A DNA stretch of 64,000 nt from Xylona heveae TC161 (taxonomy: Eukaryota > Ascomycota > Xylonomycetes > Xylonales > Xylonaceae). A program made the translations under genes and the position numbers. The stretch's first letter is position 1; each line of letters opens with the position of its first letter. A model generated the notes under the pieces. That model saw only the letters and a program-made list of their open reading frames with translations. It was not told the origin of the DNA and ran no database searches. This document shows positions 53,432-64,000 of this stretch, piece after piece. The stretch spans positions 1-64,000 of the forward strand of contig NW_017264200.1 of NCBI RefSeq assembly GCF_001619985.1, in the 5' to 3' direction.

Positions 53432-54327
53432 GCTCAATTATGTTCTCGGTGACGGCGCAAAACGTTCTCCCGATTCTTATCATAATCGACAGGATGAGAC
53501 ACTAATATTCTGAAAGACACTACACGAAAGTTCTGCAAACCAGCAGATGTTTGTTGTTAAACAGAAGTGTCTCCAAGAAAAGAGGCTTTGGGGAACCCGT
53601 GTAACAGTGCGCTGGCGAATTGAAGTCGCTAGTACATAGTCTCTGACGCACGCGACGTCAGTAGAGCAAAGTTGAATGGGTCATAGACGGATATCGCTGC
53701 GGCTAAATCCGTCCCTTTCACTCACGCCGCGCACAACGCCTGAAAGCAAACGCCAACCTGCTGCTTACTACAGGTATGTATGTTTGTGTTCTCCTTAGGC
53801 CATATTACTGCCTGTAACGAAAACCTTCCTTAAAATTCGAAATACTTGCTTCAGATGAGTTTGACATAAAAAAGAAAAGCTCTCGGACAAAAAATCAAAA
53901 GAAATTAATTATTATACCTCGTCGATAAAGGTAATCCATGCTGACAGTGTATGAATCACTACTTGTAAAAAAGATTTTTGTGGTTCAAGTGGGACAGATT
54001 TGAAAGCTAGATAAATTATATTGAGCCCGAGACCTTACGCCTTCCATCTACAGCTATGCATCGATGATTCAAGAAAGAGAGTAAGAGAATATGTATTCCA
54101 GCTACAAGAAAGCCCATGTAGTTCCGATGGTATAGAGAGGCATTGGTTCCATCAATACTTCAGATAAATAACACACAACCTCTCAGCTCCCGCAGAAAAC
54201 CCCGGCAATTTGCAATCAGACGCCGACATATGATAGACCAGCGGGTGTGGAATTGGTAAGAATGCTAGAACGAGAATTTGAGGGATATATTAGTCCCTGT
54301 GCAGCGTTTTCAGGGTCATGATATTGT
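53432..54327. other. Intergenic region, no gene
   Basis: 896 bp between the CUE-Smr start and the UFD4 3' end. The longest frames are short and lack features. Confidence 0.4.
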
Positions 54328-57300
54328 TCAAGATAAGTGGAAGGCGCCTTGGCCTTCCTTTACCGCAACATTGAGCTTTTGGCGCAAGGTATCCAGGGTA
54401 GTATAGTCTGGTAACTTGAGGTAGTTGACGCAAGTCATAACGCTTGGGAGATAATCGTCCGAAGTGTACGGGGGTTCGCTCGGCTTGCAGACGACGGTAA
54501 ACATCGGGGTTAGGCTCTTAAATCCTAGATAGTACAAGTCTGCGTTAATACCTACTCTTAAAATATCATGGAGTCCGAGGATAAAAATACCTCCTATTGG
54601 CAGCTTCGGGCTCCCAGTAACAAATTGAAGGAAGTCGCGCCTCTCCGGGATGGACATCTCACTCATGGCTTGCAACAGATTCCGAACACTTTTACTGTCC
54701 ATATTATAGCCGTGATCGGCTTTGATAGAATCAGTCAAAGCTGGAAGCAATGTTAGCGTTAGCCCAACTTCTAAAGTGACTGCAAACGTACTCTCGAGTG
54801 ACCAATCTTCCTCCACCCGACCAAACAGCATCACAAGCTCTCCAGGGGTAAAGGCGCTCAGAGCTGAATAAGGAAACACCTGGGAGAACCCCGTTGTAAA
54901 CGCTTTCACTTGCTTCTGTACACCGCTTCCGAGGGTAAGGTCAATGACCCGCTCCACGTACTGCCCCACATTCTCTATGGTGACTGGTACATTTGATCCA
55001 TTCGGAATCAACTCAATCGACGGATAACCGGGGAGGGTAAAATCGAGTTCTAAATCCTCCACTCGAGCGCCGTGAACCCTGACATTTGCGACTGCTCGAG
55101 CCTTTTGCCCTGGGTCAAACGTTTGATCTTCGTCAATCTTTCTCTTCTCAGTCATGAACTGTTTGAACAGTTTCAAGGATTTTGCTAGGTCGTCATCTAC
55201 TGTTTTCACGGCTCCAAGCGAGGGGACCACGGTAACGGGACCGTCTCCAACCCGGAAGAAAGTTGGATTAAAAGAGACATCGATGATGCGAGAATCTAGC
55301 ATGGATCGTGCCACAAACTTGCCCAGCATTTTAAAGAGATGAAGCACTCTTCTGCCATTTTCAGAGTCCGCTTGCTTTTCGCTCATCGGTGCCGGAAATA
55401 GTCCCTTCTTCCCAAAGGCATACTCATCTCGACTTGCGGATTCGTTCTCTCGCCAAAGTTTCAATTTCTTCTTTGAGAACTCTTTAGAAACAGTTGAGTA
55501 GAATTCCAAAGTTGGCCCAAGCCCAGTGCCAACCTCTTCAAAGTATTCGACTTCGAGGATGCTTGGGGATGCGCCGTAGAGCTCCATGACTTTGATGGCA
55601 GACTCGAGGATGCGCGTCCTTGAGATGCGGACTTTTTGCCGTTGTAGCCTGCCAAGGAAAGGACGCTCATCCCGATGACGGTCCTGCCTTGAGTCGTTCG
55701 ATTGGACATTCTGCCACCTTGTCATTGAGCGAGAGTACCCAAACGAGGTTGACTGTAGAAACAGATGCCTCGTCTCAAATGGAAAGAGGAAAGGGTAAAG
55801 ACGAGCAAGGTCCTCGCTCCAGCTCGGAAGACAATTGCTGGCGACGATAAGAGGCTCTTCAAGTTGCCTATTCAACTTTGCAGTGAGTTTTGTGTTTACG
55901 AACTGCGCAAGCGGTTCAGCGTTGAGGCTCAAGGCTTTCTTGTTCTCGGCAAGCACATCGTCCAGATTCGCATTCAATGCGTGGAGGATGTTCAGCAGAC
56001 GTAAAATTGATGATGTGATTGGGTTTTTGTCCAGAGACAGAGGCAAGCCGGAGGCTTGTGGAGGGGATACTGATTCTGGAGGAGGGGTCAAGGAACTCGG
56101 CTCTGGTGGAGGAGGTCCTGGAACGCGCCTAAATCTGACGGGATGAACCGCAGACCACACCGTTCGAGCAGATGACTCGTCACTTTGCGGCTTGTTGAAG
56201 TGGACGGCACGATAGATGGTGGTCTCATTTGAGATTGACTGGCCATCAATGGTGAATTCTATATGCCAGTCTTGTGGCGTCGCCTGGATTGCAGCAGCAT
56301 ACGACATTGGCCGAGCTGTCGGGGTGAGATTTGGTGTACGGGGTGTTTGAGCCTGGTTCGGAAGGGAAGGAGCTGTAGTAGATGAAGTTCCGCTGGTCCG
56401 AGAAGGCGTGGCAACACGAGCACCATCTTCTTTGCGTGCAGTAACCTTTCCCGTAGAGCCAAGTTCCATATTGATGGCAGAAGGGTCGGAAGGCTCATCA
56501 TCGTCATCACCCAAATCTTCACCAAAGTCATCAACTATTGCATCTAGAGCGCTGCTCTCGTCCAATTCATTCTCCTCATCTGTGAGTTGCGTCTCGTCCG
56601 CACACTCCAAGGGGTCCCTGACGTCGTCTGAATCAGGTGGAGGCCTTGGGACTGCGGGAGAGCTCGTTTGATCTTTCTGCTTGCGCGAGGACCGACGCGG
56701 ACCCGACAATTTTTCTTGCTGTTCTGATGTCATCTGCCCACTAGCGCCCTTAGTCTTCATCTTGGAGCTCTTTCGCGAGCTTCGTGGCGGTGCCGCAGAC
56801 CCAGATAGACTTGGATCGGAACGGTTTGTATCGGCACCCATCCGATCTCCAGGGTTTGTAAGCCCTGCTGCGGCAGCGAAAGCTGCCAACGCCCCTGAAA
56901 CGCCGTCCCGGTTTCTGAGCATGCGCGATCGCTCCGGTAGACTAATTCTAGGACGAAGATAATCGTCAAGAGCTTTGAAGGTCGCAATAGCATGGATTGA
57001 GACCATTATATTTCTATAGGGTCGCGGAACCTCGGACTCATCATCCGCAACCAACTTGAGCCGAATTTGCTTGGCTAGCATTGATGCTGCACTGCTTTTA
57101 TTGCTGTCAAATGAATTTTGGTGCACGGTGATGACTTCGAAATGTTCTGCACGGCTTAGCAGAATTTGAAGCTTGTGCACAAGAATGCTAAACGGGGTCG
57201 CCGGGGAGCTTGTGCTTGAGGTCCTCATTTTAGTTCGCTTGGCAGAGTTCATGAAGACCTCAAGAAAGGTGGCTCTGGCTTCGTTGCTGGCTTGTTCTGC

Positions 57301-60153
57301 AACCTCATTAATATCAAAAAGGGAAAAGTCTTTGATCCACATACCATCAGGGTTACTGAATACCTCCAAAAGCACCTGTACAATATCTGAGCTTAATAGC
57401 TCGGAGCTTGTAATGCTTTCTAGGGCATCGCCATCAAAATAATGAGCAAGGCGGTGGAACAGTTCGAGGCCGTTAGACGCGCTCTTCCCTAAATAGCGCT
57501 GTTTTATATCTTGGGCAAGGCTTTGCAAGTCATTCAAGATATTGGTTGCTTTACCTCGCATGTCCGTGCTAGTATGGTCTTCATGTGCTTCTAGGAATTT
57601 CCTGGCACGGAAACGTATAAGATCTTCTGTAGATGAGGAGTCGGAAGAGATTGGGAAATCGTCATCAGAGGATGATGGCGAGCTTGGAGAGAGCGACATG
57701 TCTTCATTCAAATCATCATGCTCGTCATCTTCTATGTCGTCGTCGGACAGACCGTGATCCTCTTCGGTATGATGCTTCAAGCTGGGTGTTGAAACAGGCT
57801 CAGCCGGTCGACTGGCCGGGTTTCGATTTTCGGATTTTATAGTTACCGATTTATCGTCTTCCTTGGCGGGAGTGCTAGCCGCAAGCTTGGAAATTTCTGC
57901 GATTACACCTTCTCGATAGAATTGGTAGCGATAAATTGGCTCAAGTCGTTTTAAAAGAATCTCTGCGGCTTGAAGAGCAAAGGTGACAAGGGTGAGGTGA
58001 TCTTTTTGAGAAAGTATTGAAGCAAGAAACGAAGCATAGGGCACATTGCGAAGCGATTCCTTCAGGATGTCTGATTCAAAGTTCGAGAGCATCTTCAACT
58101 GAGCAGTGAGCACTTTTTGCCGCACATTGAGATTGACAGTGCTCGAATAAGCATCGGTCAATGTCGGCAACAGGATGGTAGCGAACCTCCTGAGCTCACT
58201 TTTGCATGATTGCAGAAGATGAATACGCTTCTCGTTGGGAGATTGTTTTCGCGACCGGGAGGAACGCGATGCGGCAATGATTTGAACCCCGAGGTAGCGA
58301 TCCTCGTCCTGGTCAACGGGAAAAGAAAGACTATCTTGCTGCAGACCTGGTAAGAGCTCGCAGATCACATTCAGCGTTTCGAAGACTTGTTCACGGGGTC
58401 TGTGGATCAAAGCTTGCATGATGACAACACTATCAATCTTCGAGGCCACGTCTTCCGTGCCATTGGGCGGTGAGACGCCAGTAAGGATTTGGTAAATCGT
58501 GTCTACGATATTCATCTTGAATAGTTCCGCAGAGAGCGCCGGACTCGCTCGGGCCGTTATCGCCAAGACACGAAGAAATTGAGTATGGATGTTTGGACCA
58601 ATAAGGTTTGTGGCTCCTGGAAGGAGGAGGCGCAAAACAGCTCTAAGCAAGTCGGTGCTGATGAGCTCTTCTAGCTTGTCATGGCTATTTCTGAAGCTCT
58701 CCACGACTCGTGACACGCAAAGACAGCCTTGCTCGACAACTTTCTGGTCGCTGCTGCTCAAAACATTAAGTAAGATTGGCATCACATCGCGGATGACCGG
58801 GAAAGAGTCCTCGGGAATGTTCCTGCAGCAATTTGCGGCTGTTGTGACTGCCGTACGCTGGGTGCTAGTAGCAAAGAAATCCAGATAGGTCAAGCAGGCA
58901 GTGAGGCCGCCTTCTCGAACGATGGAGCCTGGGAATTCAACGGAGATTTTTTCAAGGGTCTGCAAGGTGTAAGCACGAAATCCAGTCAACGTTTCAAAAG
59001 CAACCTTACACTAAGCGCTTGTTCCGCGAGGTCAATGAAGTTAATCTCCAGCAATTTTTGGCAGAGGACGGGAACAGCGCCGCAGTACACTACATTGGCC
59101 GTCGATGAGGGCAAAGCCTCCATGAGATTAGCGATACATCGGCACGCAAGTAACATGATTTCAGGATTCTCTTCTCCAAAATCATTCGGCTGCATTAAGG
59201 CAACCAGCTCCTTGACAAATTGGTCAGGAGAAAAGTGGCCAGATAGGTTGTCCTCCGTCGAGACGAGAAAGATTTCGGACAATTCCTGCAACGCAATCAG
59301 TTGTACCGAAGGATCATCCTTTTCCCTCAAGTTATTAAGTATATCCCTGAAGCGAGCGGATGTCCCAGACATCATGCCGGTGAGCGCCCTCAGCGTGCTT
59401 GATAGACCGAGGGCAGCACCTGCTCCTCCAAGATAACCGCTGCCAAAAGGATCATCTTCATCTCCATCTTCATCATCGTCCTCCTCTGTATAATCTCTTG
59501 CAATCTGATCCTCGTCCTCCTCGTCGCTGAGATCTTCCTCTGCTGGGTCGTCATCGTCACTTGGCGGTTGAATTGCATGTTCCTCATCTCTCATGGTCAC
59601 ATCATTGTCTCGCTTGCTACCTGATCTTCTCGTGCGTCTGCTTCCAGAGGCCGTCGATGTTGAATCATCTATATGTTGATTAGTCTGAAATGGAATATTT
59701 TACACAGTTGATAATGGCGTACCTTGAGCGTTCTTTCTGCTACGATTTGACTTTCGCCTAGATGAGTTTGAAGCCGCTGCCGATGGCTTGGCAGAGTCAT
59801 TCGAGGGCCCAGCCGGCGTACTGTCATGCTTGTCAATTTATTTATTTTGCCACACAACGAGTTTTGGAAACGAACCTAGAGCTCGACATTGCCGTAGTAT
59901 TGTTCCCCCTCTTCCTTCGATTCGCCGGAGCGGCTCTTGATGGGGTTTCGGTCGTAGTCTTCCGTCGTTTTGTCTTTCGGGGAGGGGAAGCGGGAACAGG
60001 CTCCGGTGGTTCTTCTGTTGTCTGATCTTGAGCGGCCGCAGCCTTTCGTTTGCGTGCTTGAGGGCGGGCGTTCGTCACCGACGGTTGACTAGCAGTAGAT
60101 TGGGCGGATTCTGCTGCAAGTCTCGCTGAGGAGCGAGTGACTCTGGACGACAT
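54328..60153 (-). CDS. HECT-type E3 ubiquitin ligase, Ufd4/TRIP12
   Basis: Four exons (60153-59876, 59820-59723, 59668-59010, 58959-54328) give 1888 aa. The N-terminal 150 residues are basic and Ser/Arg-rich (KRKAAA, KTKRRK, SSRRKSNRSRKNA), then strongly acidic (DDDDPAEEDLSDEEDED). Armadillo-like repeats follow (ALQELSEIFLVS, LACRCIANLMEALP, VVYCGAVPVL, LCVSRVVESFRN). The middle holds disordered Ser/Asp-rich stretches. The HECT domain begins near VEYFEEVGTGLGPTLEFY, with GGIFILGLHD and the catalytic Cys1855 in MTCVNYLKLPDY, 33 residues from the end. Yeast Ufd4 acts in the ubiquitin-fusion and N-degron pathways. The gene looks complete and conserved. Confidence 0.95.
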
Positions 60154-62332
60154 GAGAATCTATCTCCACTCAAAGCTCCCGGCACCCATTTAGATGGTTC
60201 ACAGCGGAGGCCGATCAACGACGTGTCTGTTGAAGCTGTCACGGATAATATGCCCAAGGACAAAAAGAGCTTCCGCTGATATGGGACGAGGCACGGAGGG
60301 GATTCTTCAAAATGAAAGATCAACAAGGTGAGCTATAGTGTACCTCTAAGGTATCGAAGATTTCAAGAAATTATCTCGACAGAACAGTGAGGGTGGACAG
60401 AGTAGTGAATGGTCCAGAGCGTCGGCCGAATCGGTGGAAATGTAGTGGAAGGAGCACTTCGCTTGGCTTGACGAACGGATCTCTCCATAAGATAGGTAAG
60501 GTACAGTTGTTCTCAGTTCACGGGGCCGCCATGATCACCTGCCTCATCCGAATTCAAGTGGCGATTTCAAATGAAAAATTGAAAATTAGGTGAGGTAAAG
60601 TGTGCGAGTGAGGAATCCGGATTGGAACGGCAATGGGGACAAGATTGAGATGCGGTGATTTAACACGCATGTCCTTACCGCCGTCTCCGTTGAGTCAGTA
60701 GACGGTGAGGAGAGAGGTGTCCCCGTTATACCCAATTTGATTACTTTAGCGGATAATACGCAGTCAACTGCCGACGGCGCACCAAGGCCCTTAAGGTATC
60801 CGTACACACTATTATGGTAGATTACGGCTTGTAGCGGCGATAGCGGGGAACAAGGCTCCGGGGAAGCCTAAGATGGTTTAGTCTTTGTCCGCAGTGGCTG
60901 ATCACATCAGAGCAAGTGCCTGAATTCGTTTTGTTCGCCGAAGGCAGGCCGGATTAAGCATCTTTTTGTGTGGTGTCCTCCAGATTCATCAGTGATACTT
61001 AGAGCACCTGGATGTTAGGGATATGATTAATTCAGTAATAATGGACATAAAAATTGCCATCACATGAATGAGGTGGAGCAGCAGAACATGGTACTCTTGG
61101 TGGAAATGTTTTGACCCGAAATGCTGTCTGAAAGAACAATGCTTCAGAAGTATTATCATCAAAGCCTCAAATATTACCTGGTGCATCACTCGTGCCTGAT
61201 GGTCCATTTATGCAATATAACGCCTCGTCAATCCATCTTCGTCAGTGAATATCTTGCTTTTAGTGTGGCACATCATGGTCACGATCAGATCTCGTCAACT
61301 CGATGTTTCACCATATGTCAAATTTCACGGTGGGCCAATCCTTTATTTGATCAAAGCCACATTAGCATGATTCGAGTGACAATTAGCGTCCACAGTTTAT
61401 ATTTTGAACTGCGACTATACTGTGTTTTTGTGTAGCCAAGACAAACATTTGTGTTCTGTGCACCATGACCGAAGAAATTTAGATACTGGCAATGATGCAA
61501 CTAATTCAATGACACAACGCCATGTGACGTGATAACCATGATGCAGTCAAGGTAAATTGAGGGTGAACCAGAACTATGAAAGGCAAGGAAGCGCGAACGT
61601 GGAAATGAGAGAAGTGCAAACAGGCGCGCGCGCACGCTTGCACGCAAGAAGTCGAATCGGGAAGGCGCGTAAGCAGGGAGAGAGAGAAAAGAGATAACAA
61701 TATTCAGATCCTTTATCGCTATGCATATGCACAAGAGAGAAACGTTGAAAAGAATTAGAAAGTAATCTCTTTAAAGGCCGAAAGAGTAGGGCGATGCAGG
61801 TTGCAGCGGCGCTATCCGGAAGGAGTGCAATGAGCTTTTGAAGCAAAGAACATGGAAAAAGGAAAGTCCAAGAAAAAGAATGTCCCCTGAGTTGCTCAGC
61901 CTGAAGAAGACCTGCTTTCGCGACTAGAAAAGAGACTGTAAGATAAAAGCCGGACCATCCCGAGCAAGTAGCTCATTAGATGACAGCCTTAGCTGAGAGT
62001 TCTTGCGGTTCTCGTAGATGAAAGAATCAGAAGGAAATATGCCCTCCGGTCTCAGTCAAGCAGAGTCCTTCGAAGTGATCAGAGAAATGAAGTCCTAAAT
62101 TACAAGTAGGGAAGTATAACTGGAATCTTCCCTGCTGCTGCTTGCAAGAAACGAACAAGGATAATTGAAGAGTTCTCCACATTTGTGCTCCGCTTTTATC
62201 CTTTCCATTCCATGCAACATAGCCCGAACGACAGGCCTCGGCTACACTTGTAGTCGGCATGCCGATGCGTCGAGGCAAGGAAAACGTAGACGTTTTATTT
62301 CATTTATTTTGGGAAATCCAAGAAGACTAGGA
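60154..62332. other. Long intergenic region, UFD4 promoter and ZDS 3' flank
   Basis: 2.2 kb without a supported gene. It includes a GC-repeat piece (GCGCGCGCGCACGC near 61624-61637) and several frames of 60-104 codons with no features. It may contain a long UTR or a non-coding RNA, but nothing shows this directly. Confidence 0.45.
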
Positions 62333-64000
62333 TCACCACATATCGTCATCGTTATCACCCTCATCCTCTCGGGACAAATTAGGGTTATTTAGCACGGGTG
62401 CTTGATATTGATGGTAGTATTGTTGTTGCGGGTAATGCTGCTGTTGAGCGTCGCTACCGCCCTGGTAGTATTGCTCGTATCCTGCTTGCCCATCGGCATT
62501 ATTATGTCGTGAAGCGCGGGATTGCGGTCGTGGCCAGTCATCTTGCCCTTGATGTTGCTGTTGCTCTTGGGGATGTTGATGTTGGCTATGGTGATCGTAT
62601 TCGTACGCTTGTGAGTCCTCTGCATAGTCTCCTCCGCCACCGTACCCTGAAGTCTGCGATGAGTTAGTTGATTGAGTAGATGATGAGAAAGACTAGGCGG
62701 GAAGGGAATGGGTCCTGACCTCTGGATAACCTTGGTATTGATAATGTCCCGCTTTTTGTTGCTGCTGCTGCTGCTGCAATAAGAGTTGCTGCTGTTCTTG
62801 TTCCCGTTTGGCCTTTTCTTGTTGCAACTGTTGCTGTTTCCGCTGCGCGGGCGATTGAGGAACTTGCACGTGAGGGTGCATTTGCTGAACCTTTGCAAGG
62901 TATGAATACATGAAATTCGAAAGCAAAACTTGCGAATAGAGAGCTCGCCGGGGATTCGCCAGCTTGATATGCGCCATACGATAGATTGCTCGCTCCTCGA
63001 GGATGGAGAAGCGAGTCCAGTTGTAATCGACATCAGGTCGAAGGGGCTTGTACGGGATTTCCGGAGACTGTGCACGGAGAGAATTGCTCTTTTTGCTGGT
63101 CGATTCACGGTCTCCCTTCTTCTTGCTGCCTCCGAAAAGGGATGAGAAAAGGCCGGATTCCTTTTCCTTTTTAGCATCGCCCGAAGTCTTTCTGGTGCTC
63201 TCCTTTTTGCGCTCCTCATCTAACTTGATACTTTCCCGGTCTAGAACAAGACTTTCACGTCCGCGACCACCATCGATTGAGGTTTGAAGGACGTCCAGGC
63301 GAGTATTCTCATGCGGTCGTTCAGAGGATCGACTATGCTTCCCTTTAGAACGTTTATACGCTTCTTTCTCCTCCTTCTTCTCTTCTTTCTTCTCTCGTTC
63401 TCTCTCTTTGTCCCTTTCCTTGTCCTTCTCCTTCTCCTCACTGCCAAGTAACCAACCCCAGCTCGATTTCCGTGGCGTGTCGCCGCTCTCTTTGTCCTTC
63501 TTTTTCTTGTCTGTCTTCTTTTCCTCGGCAAAGGTTGGGATAAAAGACAGACTATCTGTTCTAGTAGAATTACCAGGAAGCGGCGAGGGATTGGCGGCCA
63601 TTTCCTTCAGAGTCTGGGTGGGAGGAGTTTTTGATGAAACTGAAGAAGTGCGAGGGGGCGGCGCCCGCACTGGCGACTGTACTGGTGAAGGAGAAGGGCG
63701 TGAGAGAGCGGGTGGGCCGGCAGATTCCTGTGGCCGTTCGAAAGATGAGGAGCGCTTAGGGTGTTGGTCGTTCTGGACATCCTCTTCTGGCGGGGGTGTC
63801 TCAACGATACGAGGAATTGCCTCATTGGAACTCGGCGGGGACACGCTGGGCTGGTTGCCATGAGAGTCAGGAAGCTTCTCTTCAGGGTGGCCTTGCACTA
63901 TCAGCGCCTGCGCTTCCTTCGTTTCGTCCAAAGATTTCCGAGGAAGCTTTTGCGATTCGTCCTCCAACGTGGGACCAGAAGTTGCTTCGGGTCCTGACAC
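62333..64000 (-). CDS. Zds family protein, C-terminal part (cut by window end)
   Basis: The visible exons are 64000-62720 and 62653-62333; the 66-bp intron has a GTCAGG donor and a CTAAC branch. The start lies outside the window. The visible protein (534 aa) has a Ser/Pro-rich region, a Lys/Glu-rich coiled-coil-like stretch (about 185-235), a second basic segment (KKGDRESTSKKSN) and then the Zds C-terminal signature (YNWTRFSILEERAIYRMAHI and RALYSQVLLSNFMYSYL). A Gln-rich tail with QQQQLLLQQQQQQQ and a last exon ending EDEGDNDDDMW follow. In yeast, Zds1/2 control PP2A-Cdc55 and Cdc14 release in mitosis. A 276-codon frame across this region (62389-63219) is in another frame and is a shadow. 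Confidence 0.92.
62761..62777. repeat. (GCT)n / (CAG)n triplet repeat in ZDS
   Basis: Five to six GCT units on the plus strand, read as CAG (Gln) in the ZDS frame; part of the Gln-rich tail. Likely to vary in length between strains. Confidence 0.8.

Noticed and set aside
61121-61435. 104-codon plus-strand frame
   Set aside because: In an AT-rich intergenic region, with no coding signature or homologous feature.
62389-63219. 276-codon minus-strand frame
   Set aside because: Overlaps the ZDS exons in a different frame; the ZDS frame carries the recognisable family signature and joins correctly through a short intron.

Overview
The window is nuclear DNA of a filamentous ascomycete. The genes carry short introns (about 50-90 bp) with GT..AG ends and CTAAC/CTGAT-like branch sites. 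The families present (HR-PKS, AflR-type Zn2Cys6 regulator, FSH1 hydrolase, AN1-finger/APH kinase, Ysc84, Ufd4, Zds) suggest Eurotiomycetes, possibly close to Penicillium or Aspergillus. The genus cannot be settled from the sequence alone.

Layout. Positions 1-1900 hold old LTR-retroelement debris, followed by a small orphan gene (2054-2719). Positions 2997-30769 form an accessory block with a polyketide cluster: a Dal5-like MFS permease, a secreted GH3 beta-glucosidase, a 2629-residue highly reducing PKS (KS-AT-DH-cMT-ER-KR-ACP), an FSH1-type serine hydrolase, a group A flavin monooxygenase, a DHA14-type MFS exporter, a membrane-anchored UDP-glycosyltransferase, a Baeyer-Villiger-type flavin monooxygenase and an AflR-type regulator. 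A gene-empty stretch of 2.2 kb follows. From 32970 on there are conserved housekeeping genes (Age2-like ArfGAP, Ysc84, dienelactone hydrolase, MsrB, Cue2-like CUE-Smr protein, Ufd4 HECT ligase, Zds). They are interrupted at about 37.8-47.5 kb by variable genes: an unrecognised 119-residue protein, an SRPK-like kinase with an altered catalytic loop, two APH-type kinases, an acyl-protein-thioesterase-like hydrolase, a small orphan and a decayed HNH-like gene.

How the cluster may work. The PKS makes a reduced, C-methylated chain. It has no release domain, so the divergently transcribed FSH1 hydrolase is the likely releasing enzyme. The two flavin enzymes oxidise the chain, the UGT glycosylates it, the MFS exporter moves it out and the secreted GH3 enzyme could remove the sugar outside the cell. 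This would be a fungal counterpart of the OleD/OleI-OleR self-protection scheme of oleandomycin producers. The promoters of the PKS/FSH1 pair, the flavin monooxygenase/MFS pair, the UGT, the GH3 and the BVMO share the sequence CTCGGCGGRT or a close variant, a good candidate binding site for the cluster regulator. Gene structures were built by hand from the reading frames and splice signals.
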